Below, in pieces: positions 26,623 to 34,726 of a stretch of DNA of 64,000 bases. The DNA is taken from positions 9,176,001 to 9,240,000 of the forward strand of contig NZ_CP082164.1 in NCBI RefSeq assembly GCF_023101685.1. Direction: 5' to 3'. The DNA is from Bradyrhizobium sp. 186 (lineage in GTDB: Bacteria; Pseudomonadota; Alphaproteobacteria; Rhizobiales; Xanthobacteraceae). The notes beneath the pieces are model-generated. The model was given only the letters and a program-made list of their open reading frames with translations, made no database searches and was not told where the DNA came from. Both the position numbers and the translations under genes were made by a program. Position 1 is the stretch's first letter. Each line of letters begins with the position of its first letter.

Positions 26623-27699
26623 TCAAGACACCTTCCTGATCCAGTTGTGCGGATCGTTGGTGCGGCCGTACTGGATGTCGACGAGCTGCTTGCGCAGGCC
26701 CATGGCGACGGGGCCGGCGGCGCCGCCACTGATGTCGAAGTCGCCGCTCACCGAGCGCACCTTGCCGATCGGCGAGATCACGGCGGCGGTGCCGCAGGCG
26801 AACGCTTCCTTCAGCTTGCCGGAGGCCGCATCCTTGCGCCACTGGTCGATCGAATACGGCTCCTCGCGCACCGTCTTGCCGGCATCCCTGGCGAGCGCGA
26901 TGATGGAGTCGCGGGTGATGCCGGGCAAAATCGTGCCAAGCGGCGGCGTCGACAGCGAGCCGTCCTCGAACACGAAGAAGACGTTCATGCCGCCGAGCTC
27001 CTCGATGTAGCGGCGCTCGACCGCATCGAGGAAGACCACCTGATCGCAGCCGTGCTGGATGGCTTCAGCCTGCGCGCGCAGGCTCGCGGCGTAGTTGCCG
27101 CCGCATTTGACGGCGCCGGTGCCGCCGACCGCGGCGCGCGTATAGTTTTCCGACACCCAGATCGACACCGGCGCAGGGCCGCCCTTGAAATAGGAGCCGA
27201 CCGGCGAGGCTATCACCGCGAAGATGTATTCGGACGACGGCTTCACGCCGAGGAAGGTCTCGCTCGCGATCATGAAGGGGCGTAGGTAAAGGCTGCCATC
27301 GCCGCCCGGAATCCAGGCGCGGTCGATGCGCACGACCTGCTCGACCGCCTCGATGAAGACGTCTTCGGGGATCTGCGCCATCGCCATGCGGTCGGCCGAA
27401 TCCTTGAAGCGCCGTGCATTGGCGTCGGGGCGGAACAGGTTCACGCCGCCGTCGTCGCGCTTGTAGGCCTTGAGGCCCTCGAAGATTTCCTGCGCGTAGT
27501 GCAGGACGGCGCCGGCCGGATCGATCTGGAAATTGGCGCGCGCCTCGACACGCGCCTCATACCAGCCACCCTTGGCCTGGTTGTAGCGGACGATCGCCAT
27601 GTGATCGGTGAACACCCGCCCGAAGCCGGGGTCCACCAGCTTGGCCATACGGTCCTTTTCGGCGGTTGGATTGGCCGCGGGCTGGATATCGAATTTCAT
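26623..27699 (-). CDS. ilvE: branched-chain amino acid aminotransferase
   Basis: A PLP enzyme that interconverts Leu, Ile and Val with their keto acids. The 358-residue class IV protein has YAQEIFEGLKAYKRDDGGVN (about 69-88), YLRPFMIASE, the PLP lysine in GAVKCGGNYAASL (about 199-211) and FACGTAAVISPIG near the end. ATG at 27699 is preferred to the ATG six bases upstream because AAGGA then has seven-base spacing. It is divergent from the MarR gene at 28042, sharing a 342-base control region. Confidence 0.95.
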   Translation of the reverse strand: MKFDIQPAANPTAEKDRMAKLVDPGFGRVFTDHMAIVRYNQAKGGWYEARVEARANFQIDPAGAVLHYAQEIFEGLKAYKRDDGGVNLFRPDANARRFKDSADRMAMAQIPEDVFIEAVEQVVRIDRAWIPGGDGSLYLRPFMIASETFLGVKPSSEYIFAVIASPVGSYFKGGPAPVSIWVSENYTRAAVGGTGAVKCGGNYAASLRAQAEAIQHGCDQVVFLDAVERRYIEELGGMNVFFVFEDGSLSTPPLGTILPGITRDSIIALARDAGKTVREEPYSIDQWRKDAASGKLKEAFACGTAAVISPIGKVRSVSGDFDISGGAAGPVAMGLRKQLVDIQYGRTNDPHNWIRKVS

Positions 27700-27979
27700 G
27701 CTCATTTCCTTGGCTCCCGCTGTCGGTATCGGCGCTGTTCTGGCGCCGGCCTGCCTGTTTCGGGGCCGGCTGGCTTGACTAGGTTTCTGGCCGGACCACC
27801 GCCAGCCTTGTTACGGCCGGTTTCCGTGGCCAGCATATCGCCGAGGACATGCTTTTGCGGAAGGCAGAAGTCCAGTATGTTTTGCCGAAATGCCGCTCGA
27901 CAATCGCACGGTAGACCTGATCCGGCCGCCGCCGCCTGTCCGGCTCTCTCCGGTCGCTTTGGACGATGCACCCGAAACG
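27700..27979. other. non-coding region upstream of ilvE
   Basis: Most of the ilvE-MarR gap. An 89-codon frame runs leftward here into the ilvE start, but its product looks like random coding of GC-rich DNA and it lacks a ribosome site, so I treat the region as 5' untranslated and promoter sequence. I see no leader peptide rich in branched-chain codons and no terminator-like hairpin. Confidence 0.5.
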
Positions 27980-28013
27980 AAACGATCTAAAATTTCGTCC
28001 GGGCTGATCGTTT
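27980..28013. promoter_or_regulatory. candidate operator: AAACGATC/GATCGTTT inverted repeat
   Basis: AAACGATC at 27980-27987 is perfectly inverted at 28006-28013, about 30 bases before the MarR-type gene. The left arm sits in a GAAACGAAACGATC direct-repeat context. Its A/T-rich nature in GC-rich surroundings and its place next to a MarR gene suggest a binding site for that regulator. No experimental support. Confidence 0.35.
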
Positions 28014-28041
28014 TGTAACATTGAACCCAAGATACGTCAAT

Positions 28042-28584
28042 ATGCCTGACATAAATTTCGCGACTCCCCCTCTAGACGCTGCCGAGCCACGGCCGGCAGC
28101 AGGCGACGGAGGCAATTTGCGCTGGGATATCATTGAGCTGCTGTTCTTCGCCTATCGCGATTTCGTCGGCGATCCCGACCAGGAGCTGGAGGCCTTCGGC
28201 TTCGGCCGGGCTCATCACCGGGTCATGCACTTCGTCTATCGCTATCCCGGGCTCAAGGTCGCCGATCTCCTCGATGTCCTGCGCATCACCAAGCAATCGC
28301 TCGGCCGGGTGCTCAAGCAGCTGCTGGACGAGGACTACATCGTGCAGAAGACCGGCGACAATGATCGCCGCCAGCGCCTGCTCTACGCAACGCCGAAGGG
28401 CGAGGCGCTGGTGCAGAAGCTCGCCGGCCTCCAGACCACGCGGATCACCAGGGCACTCGCCGAGATGGCGCCGCAGGATGCGGAGACCGTCAAGCGTTTC
28501 CTGCGTGCGATGATCGACCGCGACGATCCGGACAAGGTGCTCGAGACGATCTTCGCCACCGTCAATCAAGACGCAAAGGAGTGA
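28042..28584 (+). CDS. MarR-family regulator (PetP-like)
   Basis: A 180-residue MarR-type winged-helix protein. The DNA-binding domain runs about residues 60-125: GLKVADLLDVLRITKQSLGR as the helix-turn-helix, then DEDYIVQKTGDNDRRQRLLY as the wing. ATG at 28042 is used; a TTG at 28021 is possible. The gene leads an operon with a response regulator and a histidine kinase. That arrangement resembles petP-petR of Rhodobacter capsulatus, where both are needed for cytochrome bc1-linked growth. The parallel is inferred from domain order only. Confidence 0.88.
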   Translation: MPDINFATPPLDAAEPRPAAGDGGNLRWDIIELLFFAYRDFVGDPDQELEAFGFGRAHHRVMHFVYRYPGLKVADLLDVLRITKQSLGRVLKQLLDEDYIVQKTGDNDRRQRLLYATPKGEALVQKLAGLQTTRITRALAEMAPQDAETVKRFLRAMIDRDDPDKVLETIFATVNQDAKE

Positions 28585-28586
28585 CC

Positions 28587-29312
28587 GTGCCGTTCGCTGC
28601 CACGCTCGCCCGCACGCCCGCGCAACCGGCCGACGACGCCCCGCATCTTCTGCTGGTCGACGACGACCGCCGCATCCGCGATCTGCTGTCGCGCTTCCTC
28701 GCCGGCGAAGGCTATCGCGTCACCACCGCCGCCAGCGCCGGCGATGCGCGTTCGAAGCTGTTGGGCCTGCATTTCGACCTGCTGATCCTCGACGTCATGA
28801 TGCCCGGCGAGACCGGCTTCGATCTTGCCCGTTTCATCCGGACGTCCTCCTCGGTGCCGATCGTGATGCTGACGGCGCGGCATGAAGCCGAAGCCCGCAT
28901 CGAGGGTCTGCAAATCGGCGCTGACGATTACGTGGCAAAGCCGTTCGAGCCGCGCGAGCTGGCGCTGCGCATCAACAACATCCTCAAGCGCGCCGCGCCG
29001 CCGCCGCAGGCCGCGACGGTGGAGAAGATCGCGTTCGGTCCGTACGTCTACCATCTCGATCGCGGCGAATTGCGCCAGGGCGAGGACGTCATCCACCTCA
29101 CCGATCGCGAGCGCGAGATGCTGCGGATCCTCTCCGAGACGCCGGGCGAAACCGTGCCGCGCAGCGCGCTCACCGGCAACGGCACCGTCAACGAGCGCGC
29201 CGTCGACGTGCAGATCAACCGCCTGCGGCGCAAGATCGAGAACGACCCCGCCAATCCGCTGTTCCTCCAGGCGGTGCGCGGCATCGGCTACCGGCTGGTG
29301 GCATCGCCTTGA
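28587..29312 (+). CDS. OmpR-family response regulator (PetR-like)
   Basis: A 241-residue regulator. Receiver domain: acidic pocket DDD at 25-27, phospho-acceptor Asp69 in LLILDVMMPG, and the switch Lys in DDYVAKPFEPREL. The C-terminal winged helix has HLTDREREMLRILSETPGE and ends with VQINRLRRKIENDPANPLFL and GIGYRL. GTG at 28587 is chosen because AAGGA (28576-28580) then has six-base spacing; GTG at 28581 would have none. It starts right after the MarR gene's stop and precedes the kinase by 24 bases. Confidence 0.95.
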   Translation: MPFAATLARTPAQPADDAPHLLLVDDDRRIRDLLSRFLAGEGYRVTTAASAGDARSKLLGLHFDLLILDVMMPGETGFDLARFIRTSSSVPIVMLTARHEAEARIEGLQIGADDYVAKPFEPRELALRINNILKRAAPPPQAATVEKIAFGPYVYHLDRGELRQGEDVIHLTDREREMLRILSETPGETVPRSALTGNGTVNERAVDVQINRLRRKIENDPANPLFLQAVRGIGYRLVASP

Positions 29313-29336
29313 GTCCAGAGCAGTGAAGCGCGACCG

Positions 29337-30725
29337 ATGAGCACGATTGATACCGGCCTGACGCTGCTCCGAAGCGCCGCCGGGCGCGTCTCCGCCGTCA
29401 ATGGCTTGATGGGCAATGCCTTCAAGGGCTGGATGCCGACCGGCCTCTATGCCCGTGCGCTGCTGATCATGATCGTGCCGATGGTGGTGCTGCAATCCGT
29501 CGTCGCCTTCGTGTTCATGGAGCGGCACTGGAACACGGTGACGCGCCGATTGTCCGCCGCGGTAGTGCAGGATATCGCGGCACTCATTGACGTCTACAAG
29601 GGCTATCCGCAGGACAAGGACCGCGACCAGATCCGCCGCATCGCCCAGCAGCGCTTGGGCCTCGTGGTGGATTTCCTGCCCGCCGGCGACATGCCGCCCC
29701 CTGGACCAAAGCCGTTCTTCTCGCTGCTCGACCAGACGCTGTCGGTGCAGCTCGGCCGCCAGATCGGGCGTTCGTTCTGGATCGACACGGTCGGCCGCTC
29801 CAACCTTGTCGAGATCCGCATCCAGCTCGACGACGCCGTGATGCGCGTGTTCGCGCAGCGCAGCGCCGCCTATGCCTCGAATTCGGAAATCTTCCTGTTC
29901 TGGATGGTCGGCACGTCCTCGATCCTGCTGATCGTCGCGGTGCTGTTCCTGCGCAATCAGATCAAGCCGATCCTGCGGCTTGCGGACGCCGCCGAAAGTT
30001 TCGGCAAGGGCCGCGAGGCACCGAACTTCCGGCCGCGCGGCGCGCGCGAGGTGCGGCGCGCCGCAGTCGCCTTCCTCGAAATGAAATCGCGCATCGAGCG
30101 CACGATGGAGCAGCGCACCGCGATGCTCGCCGGCGTCAGCCACGATCTGCGCACCATCCTGACCCGCTTCAAGCTCGAGCTGGAGCTGATCGGCGACAGC
30201 CCTGAGCTCGAGGGCATGCGCAAGGACGTCGACGAGATGTCGATGATGCTGGAGGACTACCTTGCGTTTGCTCGCGGCGATTCCGGCGAGCAATCGCAGC
30301 CGACCGACATGGCGCAGGCGCTCGAAGAACTGCGCAGCGACGCCGAACGTCACGGCCACACCTCGACCGTGACGTTCCACGGCCTGCCCGTGGTGACGGT
30401 GAAGCCGGCTTCGTTCAAGCGCTGCCTTGCCAACCTCGTCACCAATGCCGCGCGCTACGGCAAGACCATCGCCATCGCGGGCCAGCGCGATCACCGTTAT
30501 TTGACCGTCACTGTGGACGACGACGGGCCCGGCATTCCCGCCCATCTGCGCGAAGAGGTGTTCAAGCCGTTCCTGAGGCTGGACAACGCACGCAACCAGG
30601 ACGAAGGCGGCACCGGCCTCGGCCTTGCAATCGCCCGCGACATCGCCCGCTCGCATGGCGGCGACATCACGCTCGGCGACAGCCCGATGGGCGGATTGCG
30701 GGCAAGCGTGAGGATACCGGTGTAG
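29337..30725 (+). CDS. EnvZ-like sensor histidine kinase with Ile in the H-box
   Basis: A 462-residue membrane kinase, partner of the upstream regulator. TM1 is about residues 40-62, a periplasmic domain of about 120 residues follows, then TM2 about 183-205 and a HAMP linker. The H-box SHDLRTILTR has phospho-His269; position +6 is Ile where nearly all relatives have Pro (SHDLRTPL). The catalytic domain has the N box NLVTNAARYG, DDDGPGIP and GGTGLGLAIA. The ATP-binding residues look intact, so the kinase should be functional. The signal sensed is unknown; the envelope location suits redox or envelope cues. Confidence 0.95.
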   Translation: MSTIDTGLTLLRSAAGRVSAVNGLMGNAFKGWMPTGLYARALLIMIVPMVVLQSVVAFVFMERHWNTVTRRLSAAVVQDIAALIDVYKGYPQDKDRDQIRRIAQQRLGLVVDFLPAGDMPPPGPKPFFSLLDQTLSVQLGRQIGRSFWIDTVGRSNLVEIRIQLDDAVMRVFAQRSAAYASNSEIFLFWMVGTSSILLIVAVLFLRNQIKPILRLADAAESFGKGREAPNFRPRGAREVRRAAVAFLEMKSRIERTMEQRTAMLAGVSHDLRTILTRFKLELELIGDSPELEGMRKDVDEMSMMLEDYLAFARGDSGEQSQPTDMAQALEELRSDAERHGHTSTVTFHGLPVVTVKPASFKRCLANLVTNAARYGKTIAIAGQRDHRYLTVTVDDDGPGIPAHLREEVFKPFLRLDNARNQDEGGTGLGLAIARDIARSHGGDITLGDSPMGGLRASVRIPV

Positions 30726-30730
30726 CTGGC

Positions 30731-30817
30731 GTAGCCCGGATAGAGCGAAGCGTAATCCGGGACTTTTGCGCTACGGATGAGAGTGCCCCGGATTTCGCTG
30801 CGCTCCATCCGGGCTAC
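30731..30817. repeat. palindromic repeat, family E
   Basis: GTAGCCCGGATAGAGCGAAG at the left is inverted as CGCTCCATCCGGGCTAC at the right, with inner ATCCGGGAC and CCCCGGAT arms. It lies between the convergent kinase and DUF3617-type genes and could terminate both. Confidence 0.85.
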
Positions 30818-30825
30818 GGTCTCGC

Positions 30826-31356
30826 CTACTTCGGCAACAGCGCCTTCAGCTTGTCGACGTCGCGCACGTTCATCTTGAAGCCGCCGGGCATCACGATGTC
30901 GCCGGGCTTCTGGTCCGCCTTGCAGGCGCCAAGCCATTTGGCGTCGAGCGTCATGGTGGTGTCGCGGCCCGCCGCGCCGGCCTGGCCGCCCTGCGCATGC
31001 GACGACGTCTTCACCGTGTAGGCCGAATTGAAATCGCCCACAATCTCGGCGTGCGAAGTGGTGCTCATGCCGGCGACGCTGCACTCGGAATCGCTGACAT
31101 AGCCGGTCGAGGTCTTCTTGATCTCCTGCTTGGAGCAAATCTGCTTGGCTATCGGGGAGACGTTGTTGTTCATCTCCTTGTCGACGGCCTCGTCGGTGCA
31201 GTGCTGCATGGTCATCTCCGGCACTGGCGAGCCGGCCCTGACCATCTTCAGCTCCCACAGGCCGGCCTTGCGCACCGGCAGATCGTCGGCGTCGGCCACC
31301 CCAGTCGACAACACGAGACACACGGCCGACCCGAGCAAAGCAAGCTTGCGCGTCAT
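30826..31356 (-). CDS. DUF3617-type periplasmic protein
   Basis: A 176-residue secreted protein with signal peptide MTRKLALLGSAVCLVLSTG ending near ADA (residues 22-24). The start of the mature chain, DLPVRKAGLWELKM, is the hallmark of DUF3617 proteins, which are periplasmic and of unknown role. Four cysteines (HCTDEA, QICSKQ, SECSV, LGACKADQ) could form two disulfides. The end is LKALLPK. It heads leftward, next to another small secreted protein gene upstream. Confidence 0.85.
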   Translation of the reverse strand: MTRKLALLGSAVCLVLSTGVADADDLPVRKAGLWELKMVRAGSPVPEMTMQHCTDEAVDKEMNNNVSPIAKQICSKQEIKKTSTGYVSDSECSVAGMSTTSHAEIVGDFNSAYTVKTSSHAQGGQAGAAGRDTTMTLDAKWLGACKADQKPGDIVMPGGFKMNVRDVDKLKALLPK

Positions 31357-31401
31357 GCGAGAGGCTCCCGGTTGTTCTTGTGGTGGCGCAGCGAGCAGCG
31401 C

Positions 31402-31707
31402 TTAGTAGAGGGTGCGGATCGGCCGGTCGGCAGCACCATAAGGCACCCAGCGGCACGAAAACGAGACGTAGCCGCCCTCATAGCCCTGCACCGCGAGGAA
31501 TTTGGCCACCTTGCCGTACCGCGCGCAGTGATCGACCGCGACCTGCCGCGCATCGACCTGCGTCGCCATCGAATAGGCGATGATGCCGCCGGTGTCGTTG
31601 CCCTTGAACGGCGGCACCGGAAGGATGTCGGCGCGTGCCGACTGGCTCGCCAGCATGCCCGAGACAACCAGGCCGGCAAGAAGGCCCGCGGCCGCAATGA
31701 TTCGCAT
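31402..31707 (-). CDS. small secreted protein
   Basis: A 101-residue protein with signal peptide MRIIAAAGLLAGLVVSGMLA and likely cleavage after ARA (about residues 26-28). The mature part has two cysteines (HCARYG and FSCRWV) and a GNDTGGIIAYSMATQVDARQ segment resembling small periplasmic proteins of rhizobia. ATG at 31707 has GGAG eight bases ahead, so it is preferred over a GTG at 31716. It lies upstream of the DUF3617-type gene by 46 bases and may share its transcript. Function unknown. Confidence 0.75.
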   Translation of the reverse strand: MRIIAAAGLLAGLVVSGMLASQSARADILPVPPFKGNDTGGIIAYSMATQVDARQVAVDHCARYGKVAKFLAVQGYEGGYVSFSCRWVPYGAADRPIRTLY

Positions 31708-31889
31708 TCCCGTCACTCCAATTGGTTGGCGCCAGCTTACGGTGCCGGCGCGACGGTGAAAAGAACGGAAGGGCCGCTTGCCGCGTCATTACGGTCAACT
31801 CGTCGGCAAGTGTTGCCGCGCTGCACTTGACCTCCCCCGGCCTTCGCGGCACCGTCCGCCCTTCGCAGATCATGCTGTCTGGATTGTCC

Positions 31890-32354
31890 ATGCGCGCCCT
31901 CCCGATCCTGAAATCGCTCCGCTTTGCCGCTTTGCTCGGCCTCACGTTCGGAGCGCTGTCGCTCAGCGAGGCCAAGGCCGCCAATCCGCTCGAACTGAAT
32001 TTCTGGCTGAGCGGGCCGCGTTACGACGGCAAAGTCGCCGATTGCGACAAGGCGCTGCCGACGATCGCCACCCAGTTCTGGGAGAAGGAAAGCTCGTTCT
32101 GGAATTCCTCGTTGAAGATCACCGGCTTCGCTGCCGTTCACGAGACCGCGTTCCGGCCCTGGACGTCCGACAACATTCCGCGCCGTTATTGCACGGGCGA
32201 CGCCATGCTCAATGACGGCAAGCTGCGCAAGGTGCACTTCTCGATTATCGAGGATGGCGGCTTTGCGGGCTTCGGCCAGGGCGTCGAATGGTGCGTGGTC
32301 GGGCTCGACCGCAACTGGGCCTACAACCCGGCCTGCCGAGCCGCGAAGCACTGA
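31890..32354 (+). CDS. secreted protein of unknown function
   Basis: A 154-residue protein with a signal peptide (MRALPILKSLRFAALLGLTF, cleavage probably after KAA near residue 31). The mature part has aromatic-rich segments LELNFWLSGPRYDGKVADCD, QFWEKESSFWNSSLKI and FGQGVEWCVVGLDRNWAYNP with Cys residues that could pair. ATG at 31890 gives a canonical signal; an in-frame ATG at 31872 is an alternative. It is followed by the RNase T2 gene about 100 bases downstream. I recognise it only as a conserved Bradyrhizobium-type protein. Confidence 0.75.
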   Translation: MRALPILKSLRFAALLGLTFGALSLSEAKAANPLELNFWLSGPRYDGKVADCDKALPTIATQFWEKESSFWNSSLKITGFAAVHETAFRPWTSDNIPRRYCTGDAMLNDGKLRKVHFSIIEDGGFAGFGQGVEWCVVGLDRNWAYNPACRAAKH

Positions 32355-32458
32355 TTCGCAGGCGGCTTCGCCTGGACGCGCACCGCTCGAATTTTGTTCT
32401 TGAAATGTTCCTGTCGCCTGCTAGGCTCGTTTGCACAGTCTAGTTGAGGGGCGTCGCC

Positions 32459-33151
32459 ATGTTTTATTCCAGATTGCGTTCATTTTCCCGCCTGATGATC
32501 TCGGTTGCCCTCGCAGCCGGGCTGGTGTCGCTCGCCGGGGGCGCAAGAGCCCAGGACAAGCGGCAGAATGCGCCGGGCGAGTTCGATTTCTACGTGCTGT
32601 CGCTGTCCTGGTCGCCCTCCTTCTGCGAAGAAGCTGCGGAACGCGGCGGACGCTCGCAGATCCAGTGCGACGGACGGCCCTACGCCTTCGTGGTGCACGG
32701 CCTGTGGCCGCAATATGAGAACGGCTTCCCCGAATATTGCCAGCGGCCGGCGCCGCGGCTGAGCCGCGGCATCGTCTCCTCGATGCTCGACCTGATGCCG
32801 GCGCCGGGCCTGATCTATAATGAATGGGACAAGCACGGCACCTGCGCCGGGCTCACCGAGCGAAACTATTTCGAGACGATCCGAAAGGCCCGTGCCGCAA
32901 TCAAGATTCCGGCCGAATATCTCGACCTGCCGCAGGCCAAGACGGTGGCGCCGGCCGAGGTCGAGGAGGCCTTCATCAAGGCCAATCCGGGCCTGAGCAA
33001 TGCCGCAATCTCGGTCACCTGCAACCGGACGCGGCTCTCCGAGGTCCGCATCTGCCTCAGCAAGGACCTGCAATTCCGCGCCTGCGAAGAAAACGACCGC
33101 CGCGCCTGCCGCCGCGACCAGCTGACGATGCCGCCGATCAGGGGTGGTTAG
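32459..33151 (+). CDS. ribonuclease T2 family protein, secreted
   Basis: A 230-residue exported endoribonuclease that cuts single-stranded RNA by way of 2',3'-cyclic phosphates. Signal peptide is about residues 1-31. The CAS1 box FVVHGLWPQ holds His80 and the CAS2 box NEWDKHGTC holds Glu122 and His126, so the catalytic set is complete. Many cysteines suit the periplasm or exterior. GAGGGG stands before ATG at 32459. Roles of bacterial members include scavenging RNA as nutrient. Neighbouring genes also encode secreted proteins. Confidence 0.95.
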   Translation: MFYSRLRSFSRLMISVALAAGLVSLAGGARAQDKRQNAPGEFDFYVLSLSWSPSFCEEAAERGGRSQIQCDGRPYAFVVHGLWPQYENGFPEYCQRPAPRLSRGIVSSMLDLMPAPGLIYNEWDKHGTCAGLTERNYFETIRKARAAIKIPAEYLDLPQAKTVAPAEVEEAFIKANPGLSNAAISVTCNRTRLSEVRICLSKDLQFRACEENDRRACRRDQLTMPPIRGG

Positions 33152-33161
33152 GCTGGATCGC

Positions 33162-33288
33162 CGTCATTCCGGGGCACGCGAAGCGTGAACTACGATGCGC
33201 AATTGCGCATCGGAGAATCCATTCAGCCGCGTAGTCGATGGCGAAATGGATTCCGGGTTCGGTGCTGACGCACCGCCCCGGAATGACG
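33162..33288. repeat. palindromic repeat, family B (long copy)
   Basis: Outer arms CGTCATTCCGGGGCA and ACCGCCCCGGAATGACG. Inner hairpins CACGCGAAGCGTG, GATGCGCAATTGCGCATC and GGTGCTGACGCACC; each differs from other copies yet is self-complementary. It lies between RNase T2 and rlmJ. Confidence 0.85.
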
Positions 33289-33326
33289 GGAGTTACTTTC
33301 ATCGCCTGATGTCGTAACTCTGCGCC

Positions 33327-34187
33327 ATGAATTACCGCCACGCCTTCCATGCCGGCAGCTTCGCCGATGTCATCAAGCACATCGTGCTGGCCCGCATCCT
33401 GACCTATTTGCAGGACAAGCCGGGCGCGTTCCGCGTCATCGACACCCATGCCGGCGCCGGCCTCTATGATCTCGAAGGCGACGAGGCGCGCCGCAGCGGC
33501 GAGTGGCTGACGGGAATCGCGCGGCTGATGCAGTCGCGCCTCTCGAACGAGAGCATCGCGCTGGCGAAGCCCTATCTCGACATCGTGCGCGCCTACAATC
33601 CGAAAGGCGAGCTCAAGGCCTATCCGGGCTCACCGCTGATCGCGCGCGGCCTGATGCGGCCGCAGGACCGTCTCGTCGCCTGCGAGCTCGAGCCGAAAGC
33701 GCGAAAAGCGTTGATCAGCTTGCTGCGGCGGGACGAACAGGCCCGCGTGGTCGATCTCGACGGCTGGATGGCACTGCCGGCCTTCGTGCCGCCGAAGGAG
33801 CGGCGCGGCCTCGTGCTGATCGATCCGTCCTTCGAGGCGAAGGACGAGTTCGAACGGCTGGGCGAGGCCTTCTCGGCAGCCTTCGCGAAATGGCCGACCG
33901 GTATCTATGTAATCTGGTATCCGGCCAAGAGCCGACGCGCCACCGACACGCTCGCGCAACTGGTCGCGCGCGCCGCGGCCGCAGCAAAACCGGCTGGAAA
34001 ATGCCTGCGGCTCGAGTTCAGCGTCGCGCCGCAGGTTGATGGCGCGCCGCTCGCCACCACCGGGCTGCTGATCGTCAATCCGCCCTTCACGCTGCATGGC
34101 GAGCTCAAGACGATCCTTCCCGAACTGGAAGTGCCGCTCGGCCAGGGCGGACCAGCGCGTTTCAGACTGGAAGTACCAAAGCCCTAA
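33327..34187 (+). CDS. rlmJ: 23S rRNA (adenine-2030-N6)-methyltransferase RlmJ
   Basis: A 286-residue methyltransferase that modifies A2030 of 23S rRNA. The opening MNYRHAFHAGSFADVIKHIV is the family hallmark. SAM motif I is DTHAGAGLYDL (about 39-49). Motif IV reads IDPSFE (about residues 166-171), where DPPY is commoner in N6-adenine enzymes. The C-terminal part includes GIYVIWYPAKSR and GLLIVNPPFTLHGEL. Length is usual. It is a stand-alone gene between a repeat and the cold-shock gene leader. Confidence 0.95.
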   Translation: MNYRHAFHAGSFADVIKHIVLARILTYLQDKPGAFRVIDTHAGAGLYDLEGDEARRSGEWLTGIARLMQSRLSNESIALAKPYLDIVRAYNPKGELKAYPGSPLIARGLMRPQDRLVACELEPKARKALISLLRRDEQARVVDLDGWMALPAFVPPKERRGLVLIDPSFEAKDEFERLGEAFSAAFAKWPTGIYVIWYPAKSRRATDTLAQLVARAAAAAKPAGKCLRLEFSVAPQVDGAPLATTGLLIVNPPFTLHGELKTILPELEVPLGQGGPARFRLEVPKP

Positions 34188-34360
34188 GGCGCCGCCATCT
34201 TTGGGAAAAATATGCAGGAACCGTAGTCAATCTGCAATGAACCGTATTATGGTGTTTCCGTGACTGGCTTTACGTTCCGCTTCCGCGAATGGTTGCGGCG
34301 GAGTGAAGGCCTAAGAAAGATCCAGTCGGACCGCATGGTCTGCCCAAGGATGGCCAGCTC

Positions 34361-34380
34361 CCGGGCTTCGTAAGGCCCGG
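34361..34380 (+). promoter_or_regulatory. stem-loop in the leader of the cold-shock gene
   Basis: CCGGGC pairs with GCCCGG around an eight-base loop, about 60 bases before the cold-shock gene start. The 250-base upstream region holds no gene and has a second weaker CCGC/GCGG hairpin near 34278-34302. Long structured leaders are usual for cold-shock mRNAs; a thermosensing role is inference. Confidence 0.4.
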
Positions 34381-34437
34381 TCATGCCGTGACGTGCGTCT
34401 GCGTCGCGGCGGAGGAGCAATGAGGGGGAGTTTCCCG

Positions 34438-34653
34438 ATGGCCATGACGGGAACGGTCAAGTTCTTCAACGGCGAGCGCGGCTACGGTTTCATCAAGCCG
34501 GACGACGGCGGTCGCGATGTCTTCGTTCACATCACTGCTGTGGAGCGGGCGGGACTGAAGGACCTTGCCGAAGGACAGCGTATTACTTTCGAAGTCGAAC
34601 CGGACAAGAAGGGTAAGGGGCCGAAGGCGGTCAATTTAGTGATCCTCGCCTAG
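34438..34653 (+). CDS. cspA: cold-shock domain protein (CspA family)
   Basis: A 71-residue single cold-shock domain that binds single-stranded nucleic acids. RNP1 is GYGFIKPDDG (about residues 17-26) and RNP2 is DVFVHITAV. The start TGTVKFFNGERGYGF is classic. ATG at 34438 is chosen for GAGGGGGAG seven bases ahead; an in-frame ATG at 34420 has poorer spacing. It is followed by a strong hairpin at 34674. Confidence 0.95.
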   Translation: MAMTGTVKFFNGERGYGFIKPDDGGRDVFVHITAVERAGLKDLAEGQRITFEVEPDKKGKGPKAVNLVILA

Positions 34654-34666
34654 CGAGCCTGGCCCA

Positions 34667-34693
34667 AAAAAATCCCGGCCGCTTGCGGCCGGG
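34667..34693 (-). terminator. rho-independent terminator of the outer-membrane protein gene
   Basis: CCCGGCCGC and GCGGCCGGG (34674-34693) form a perfect nine-pair stem with a two-base centre. Seven A residues on the plus strand just to the left give a U-run on the minus-strand transcript, so it terminates the leftward barrel gene. On the plus strand the hairpin follows cspA but has only a poor, distant U-rich tail. Confidence 0.85.
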
Positions 34694-34726
34694 AGGTTAT
34701 AGGTCCGGTATTTTCTTCTTTAGCTA

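Noticed and set aside
27702..27971. An 89-codon frame overlapping the ilvE start by four bases
   Set aside because: Overlap looks like coupling, but there is no ribosome site, no domain, and no run of branched-chain codons that would make it an attenuation leader.
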